Assembly: GCA_017452035.1 (NCBI GenBank)
Contig: JAFTNE010000120.1
Coordinates: 1 to 8,836 of the forward strand
Length of the DNA stretch: 8,836 bases
Source: Clostridia bacterium
Lineage (GTDB): Bacteria > Bacillota > Clostridia > Christensenellales > CAG-314
Direction: 5' to 3'
Shown here: piece after piece, positions 6,595 through 8,836 of the stretch
How the letters are laid out: the number at the start of each line of letters is the position of its first letter
Position numbering within the stretch: the stretch's first letter is position 1
Made by a program: the position numbers and the translations under genes
Notes under the pieces: generated by a model
Databases searched by the model: none
Told to the model about the DNA's origin: nothing
The model's input: the letters and a program-made list of their open reading frames with translations, nothing else

Positions 6595-7134
6595 TTAGCT
6601 TTCAGGTAGTGTTACCGTGTACAGTGGGGTGTAGATGGGGCCATCTTTTGTCAACGTGCTTTGGTAGAGTACCACTTGTGATGCAACAAATGGCGCATTG
6701 AAAACGTCTACGTTTTTGGTAACTTCGGTAAATGGAAGGGTAAACTTTGCCTTACGACAAATGGTGATGTGTGGGCGATATGCACGGTGTTCAACCGTAA
6801 AGCCGTTGCGCTCCAATTTTTCTCCCAATTGGTCGTGTAGCTCCGTCAGTTGTGGGCAGTTACGTAGTCGCGCCGCTGTGGCATCACTACCACGCATTGT
6901 TACAAATTGAAGCAACGACAGCCTTGGTGCTGGCATATTTTTTACGCCATCCATGGCGTTTTGTACGTACATCAGGTCGCTTTCGGCAACTTCGCCCAAA
7001 AAGTGCAAAGTAATGTGGTAGTTTTGTGTATCAACAAAGTTGCCAGCCGTTGAAAAATGCCTGAATTGTTCAGCCGACCTTGCCAAGTTGTCCTTTGTAC
7101 GTTGTGGAATTTCCAATGCAATAAAAATGCGCAT
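6595..7134 (-). CDS. thpR: RNA 2',3'-cyclic phosphodiesterase (2'-5' RNA ligase family)
   Basis: A cytoplasmic 2H-superfamily enzyme that opens RNA 2',3'-cyclic phosphates to 2'-phosphomonoesters; the reverse-type ligation of tRNA halves named the family. The 179 residues match the usual family length of about 180-190. It begins MRIFIALEIP, the typical N-terminus. Both catalytic HxTx motifs are present: HITL in NYHITLHFLG (His40, Thr42) and HITI in YRPHITICRK (His122, Thr124). It ends with the usual strand pattern SQVVLYQSTLTKDGPIYTPL. A longer in-frame GTG start at 7143 was rejected because that GTG is part of the Shine-Dalgarno AAGGGGTGA, which sits six bases before the ATG at 7134. It has its own strong promoter and terminator. 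The physiological substrate is unknown. Confidence 0.93.
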   Translation of the reverse strand: MRIFIALEIPQRTKDNLARSAEQFRHFSTAGNFVDTQNYHITLHFLGEVAESDLMYVQNAMDGVKNMPAPRLSLLQFVTMRGSDATAARLRNCPQLTELHDQLGEKLERNGFTVEHRAYRPHITICRKAKFTLPFTEVTKNVDVFNAPFVASQVVLYQSTLTKDGPIYTPLYTVTLPES

Positions 7135-7138
7135 AATT

Positions 7139-7147
7139 TTCACCCCT
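7139..7147 (-). promoter_or_regulatory. Shine-Dalgarno that decides the thpR start
   Basis: The minus strand reads AAGGGGTGA (7147-7139) ahead of the ATG at 7134-7132. The GTG inside it is in frame with the gene and could be mistaken for an upstream start. It matches the anti-SD core well and no other ribosome binding site would serve the GTG. Confidence 0.75.
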
Positions 7148-7157
7148 TTATGCTAAC

Positions 7158-7186
7158 ATTATACCACAAAAAACAGCCCTTTTCAA
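7158..7186 (-). promoter_or_regulatory. Strong extended -10 promoter for thpR
   Basis: On the minus strand TTGAAA (7186-7181), 17 bases, then TATAAT (7163-7158), with TGG directly before the -10 as an extended element. The start would be near 7151, giving a leader of about 16 bases. An imperfect inverted repeat (CCTTTTCAA...TTGAAAGG, about 7178-7200) covers the -35 region. Confidence 0.75.
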
Positions 7187-7203
7187 GACTTTTTGAAAGG
7201 ATT

Positions 7204-7218
7204 GGATACAACGTATCC
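7204..7218. repeat. Short palindrome GGATAC-AAC-GTATCC
   Basis: Perfect six-base arms around a three-base centre, located just upstream of the thpR promoter. It could be a protein-binding site or a tiny hairpin; no partner regulator is visible in the window. Confidence 0.4.
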
Positions 7219-7269
7219 TTGCAAAAATTGAAGAGGGCATTTCAAAACCACGTTGCAGTTCGTCAGCAT

Positions 7270-7302
7270 TTGTGCAATCTAATAATGGGCTATTTTGCAC
7301 AA
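7270..7302. repeat. Inverted repeat TTGTGCAA-N17-TTGCACAA
   Basis: Perfect eight-base arms at 7270-7277 and 7295-7302 are separated by 17 bases in the non-coding region between thpR and the small membrane protein gene. There is no adjoining T-run, so it is not an obvious terminator. Confidence 0.4.
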
Positions 7303-7310
7303 CTTTGTCT

Positions 7311-7370
7311 TACAATTTAGTGTTTTTATTATTTCTAATTACAATTTAGTGTTTTTTATTAATTTCTAAT
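7311..7370. repeat. Tandem duplication, two copies of about 30 bp
   Basis: Copy one is 7311-7339 and copy two is 7340-7370, directly abutting. Both begin TACAATTTAGTG and end ATTTCTAAT. They differ only by one extra T in the T-run and one extra A in copy two. This looks like a fairly recent tandem duplication in non-coding DNA, with small indels in homopolymers. Confidence 0.85.
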
Positions 7371-7420
7371 TCTACTTACTAAAACTTCGCGTTGGGCTAA
7401 ATTGATTTTGAATATAAAAA

Positions 7421-7447
7421 CACCCCTTAGGCTAATCCTAAGGGGTG
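7421..7447 (-). terminator. Intrinsic terminator of the small membrane protein gene
   Basis: A perfect 11-bp stem (CACCCCTTAGG at 7421-7431, CCTAAGGGGTG at 7437-7447) with a five-base loop. On the minus strand it is followed by TTTTTATATT. It lies 20 bases beyond the stop of the leftward gene. Confidence 0.9.
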
Positions 7448-7467
7448 AAAAATAACATAAGTATTTG

Positions 7468-7890
7468 TTATAAAAAATTAACTATGGCATATTTCAATGC
7501 CGAACAAAATACGCAAAAGTTTACAACCATGATGCCAAACATTATCCAAAATGCAATGCCCCCATCACGCAACTGGTCAACGTAGCATTTCCACGCAAGT
7601 TTAAAAGAGAACTTCAAGTTGTCAAAAAAATCTACTACGCGATTTACGACTATTTTAAAACTGTCTTTTAGCACCCCGGCAATAATGCAACCTAAGTGAA
7701 AAACCACACCAATACCAAGACCAAGCACTCTTGCTGACATTTCGTTAACTTCTTTGCCCATTGTTGGTTGTAGCTCAAAAAGCAACGAACGTATTATGAT
7801 GTACATCACAACAGGGATGGCAATCATAAAAAAGCAAGCTATTCCCACACCATGATATGGAGATTTGTTTTTATGCTCGCCTATTGCCAT
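7468..7890 (-). CDS. Small integral membrane protein of unknown function
   Basis: A 140-residue protein I do not recognise. Three hydrophobic segments are likely membrane helices at about 13-36 (GVGIACFFMIAIPVVMYIII), 52-74 and 111-133. Between the second and third is an amphipathic, basic stretch (about 75-107) with DSFKIVVNRVVDFFDNLKF. There are no enzyme motifs; the cysteines (19, 68, 102, 126, 129) are scattered within or near the helices and form no CxxC. The start is well supported: AGGAGG at 7901-7896 lies five bases before the ATG, and a perfect consensus promoter lies just upstream. It is a single-gene unit with its own terminator. Existence as a gene is likely; function cannot be inferred. 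Confidence 0.75.
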   Translation of the reverse strand: MAIGEHKNKSPYHGVGIACFFMIAIPVVMYIIIRSLLFELQPTMGKEVNEMSARVLGLGIGVVFHLGCIIAGVLKDSFKIVVNRVVDFFDNLKFSFKLAWKCYVDQLRDGGIAFWIMFGIMVVNFCVFCSALKYAIVNFL

Positions 7891-7922
7891 GATTGCCTCC
7901 TTTGTACAAATTGAGTGGCCCT

Positions 7923-7951
7923 ATTATAACAAATTGCACTGGTGCTGTCAA
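7923..7951 (-). promoter_or_regulatory. Perfect consensus sigma-A promoter
   Basis: On the minus strand TTGACA (7951-7946), 17 bases, TATAAT (7928-7923): a complete consensus match with optimal spacing. Transcription would start near 7916, 26 bases before the ATG of the small membrane protein gene. Confidence 0.85.
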
Positions 7952-8372
7952 ATATTTAGCTTGTACCATGCCAAAAACAGGCGAGAAATCATCAATAACA
8001 TATAGTTTAAGCTATTCGGGGGCTACTTGTTTTGCACCAGTATCATTGGGGAATATTATCCCAAATTTACCTGTGCTATATTTATATATAATATATATAA
8101 CTTGATAAACATCATTATTATAATGCAGTTGTGATAGCACATTTGCAACCAGTATCCATATTATAATGCCCTATAACGGCACACTCGTATTAGTATTTGC
8201 GCAATGACTATTTTGTAACATTATTGATAGCGCCAGCTCAACATCATAAATAACGCCCGTTAGATAACATCAACAATGGCAACCATGCAGTATCCGTCAA
8301 GAGTATAAGTCCCTCAAATGCACACAACTCCTCACAAGCGTGGTATTTTATTTCAATAAGTTTTTTGAATAT
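7952..8372. other. Gene-free AT-rich intergenic region
   Basis: About 420 bases with no plausible gene on either strand; the only open frame of note (7893-8105 rightward) overlaps the consensus promoter and lacks a ribosome binding site. It contains an AT-only run (about 8079-8100), a 10-base direct repeat ATTATAATGC (8117-8126 and 8160-8169), and two related segments TTTGCA(A)CCAGTATC(C)AT at 8031-8046 and 8142-8159, with a weaker third resemblance near 8278-8295. An 8-base inverted match ACTGGTGC/GCACCAGT links 7938-7945 and 8034-8041. The sequence looks like decaying or regulatory DNA; no RNA family was recognised. Confidence 0.4.
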
Positions 8373-8402
8373 AAAATGGGAGGACGCTTACCCTCCCATT
8401 TT
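8373..8402. terminator. Intrinsic terminator after the M1 peptidase gene
   Basis: An 11-bp stem (AAAATGGGAGG at 8373-8383, CCTCCCATTTT at 8392-8402) encloses an eight-base loop. It lies 10 bases beyond the stop of the leftward peptidase gene. A/T runs on both sides would allow use from either direction. Confidence 0.88.
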
Positions 8403-8412
8403 TGTAATAATA

Positions 8413-8836
8413 TTAGTCTGTCATTTCGCCAATAATTTCTCGACCTTCTGCAAAGGTTGTAAAGATGTTTGCAACGGGACTTCCACCAACGTGCGCAAAA
8501 CAGGCACTCATTGTGTTCGGCTGGGCAATGGTAAACTGCGCAGTTTGGTAGTAGTCTGCAAGGCACTTCCAAAACTTTTGCGCACCCAAGCTTTCGTACA
8601 GGGTATTGAATAGTAAACTGCCCTTAACGTAGGTTATGATGACGTATTCGCCATCATTTTTGTAGTTGTAAATGGGTCTAAAATTGCGTTCCACATCAGT
8701 GTAGAAGTGGTTCAGTACGTCAACGTAGGTAGTGTAGGTCTTTGTGTTGGCAAGGATGTTTTGCGAAAGGGGTTGTATGCCACTTTCATCAAGATACAAA
8801 TAGGTCAAAAATTCCACAAGTCCTTCGTCCTGCCAG
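8413..8836 (-). CDS. M1-family metallopeptidase, C-terminal part
   Basis: About 140 residues are visible; the gene continues past the right edge, so no start is given. The first visible residues are WQDEGLVEFLTYLY, matching the WxxEG(L/F)AxY block of M1 aminopeptidases in which the Glu is the third zinc ligand; the HExxH motif should lie about 20 residues upstream, outside the window. Next, ITYVKGSLLFNTLYESLG matches the block holding the catalytic Tyr (TAC at 8631-8629), and FWKCLADYYQTAQFTIAQPN matches the following helix pair, ending with a short C-terminus NIFTTFAEGREIIGEMTD. The family hydrolyses N-terminal peptide bonds using one zinc. The protein stops soon after the catalytic domain, so the large C-terminal domain of PepN-type enzymes is absent. 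Localisation cannot be told from this fragment. Confidence 0.87.
   Translation of the reverse strand, partial: WQDEGLVEFLTYLYLDESGIQPLSQNILANTKTYTTYVDVLNHFYTDVERNFRPIYNYKNDGEYVIITYVKGSLLFNTLYESLGAQKFWKCLADYYQTAQFTIAQPNTMSACFAHVGGSPVANIFTTFAEGREIIGEMTD

Noticed and set aside
7985..8085. Leftward peptide resembling part of a GGDEF domain (GKFGIIFPNDTGAKQVAPE)
   Set aside because: Only about 20 residues match, the GGDEF motif itself is absent, and stop codons follow closely in the same frame. Chance resemblance is more likely than a relic.
7893..8105. A 70-codon rightward open frame
   Set aside because: It overlaps the perfect leftward promoter and the adjacent ribosome binding site, has no Shine-Dalgarno of its own, and the peptide is low in information.
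1..8836. Possible defence island or mobile element around the SMC-like gene
   Set aside because: No nuclease, helicase, integrase, transposase, toxin or terminal repeats are visible next to it. Neighbours are housekeeping-type genes with a similar base composition.

Overview
The window looks like chromosomal DNA from a low-to-moderate GC member of the Bacillota, most likely an uncultured clostridial lineage. The reasons are a DnaD-family primosomal protein coupled to what looks like a DnaC-type helicase loader, AGGAGG-type ribosome binding sites, consensus sigma-A promoters, and a lipoprotein whose extracytoplasmic domain resembles that of clostridial/bacillar RsgI proteins. No rRNA, tRNA, CRISPR array, transposase or phage structural gene was seen. 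The species assignment is inference only.

Layout from left to right. (1) Positions 1-1535, minus strand: the start of a probable DnaC-like ATPase gene cut by the window edge, preceded by and translationally coupled (TAATG overlap) to a 483-residue DnaD-family protein with four tandem DnaD-type repeats. (2) 1536-1747: a divergent intergenic region with a good rightward promoter, a weaker leftward -10, and two inverted repeats. (3) 1748-4918, plus strand: a 1056-residue coiled-coil protein with SMC/SbcC/YhaN architecture whose Walker A and signature motifs are eroded. It is the only rightward gene in the window. (4) 4981-5012: a 13-bp bidirectional terminator shared with the convergent gene to its right. 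(5) 5045-6241, minus: a lipoprotein with an RsgI/SEAL-like domain and a long helical C-terminal part. (6) 6595-7134, minus: ThpR, the RNA 2',3'-cyclic phosphodiesterase, with its own extended -10 promoter and terminator. (7) 7144-7467: non-coding DNA with inverted repeats, a tandem duplication of about 30 bp, and a terminator. (8) 7468-7890, minus: a small three-helix membrane protein of unknown function behind a perfect consensus promoter (TTGACA-N17-TATAAT). (9) 7952-8372: an AT-rich gene-free stretch. (10) 8413-8836, minus: the C-terminal part of an M1-family metallopeptidase that continues beyond the right edge.

The dnaD and dnaC-like genes should work together in loading the replicative helicase. 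The other genes are separate transcription units with their own promoters and/or terminators, so no multi-gene system is evident. The most unusual items are the SMC-like protein, whose two ATPase half-sites both look damaged while the overall fold is kept and which is divergently paired with dnaD, and the lipoprotein carrying an RsgI-like domain with an intact Asn-Pro but no anti-sigma or transmembrane part.
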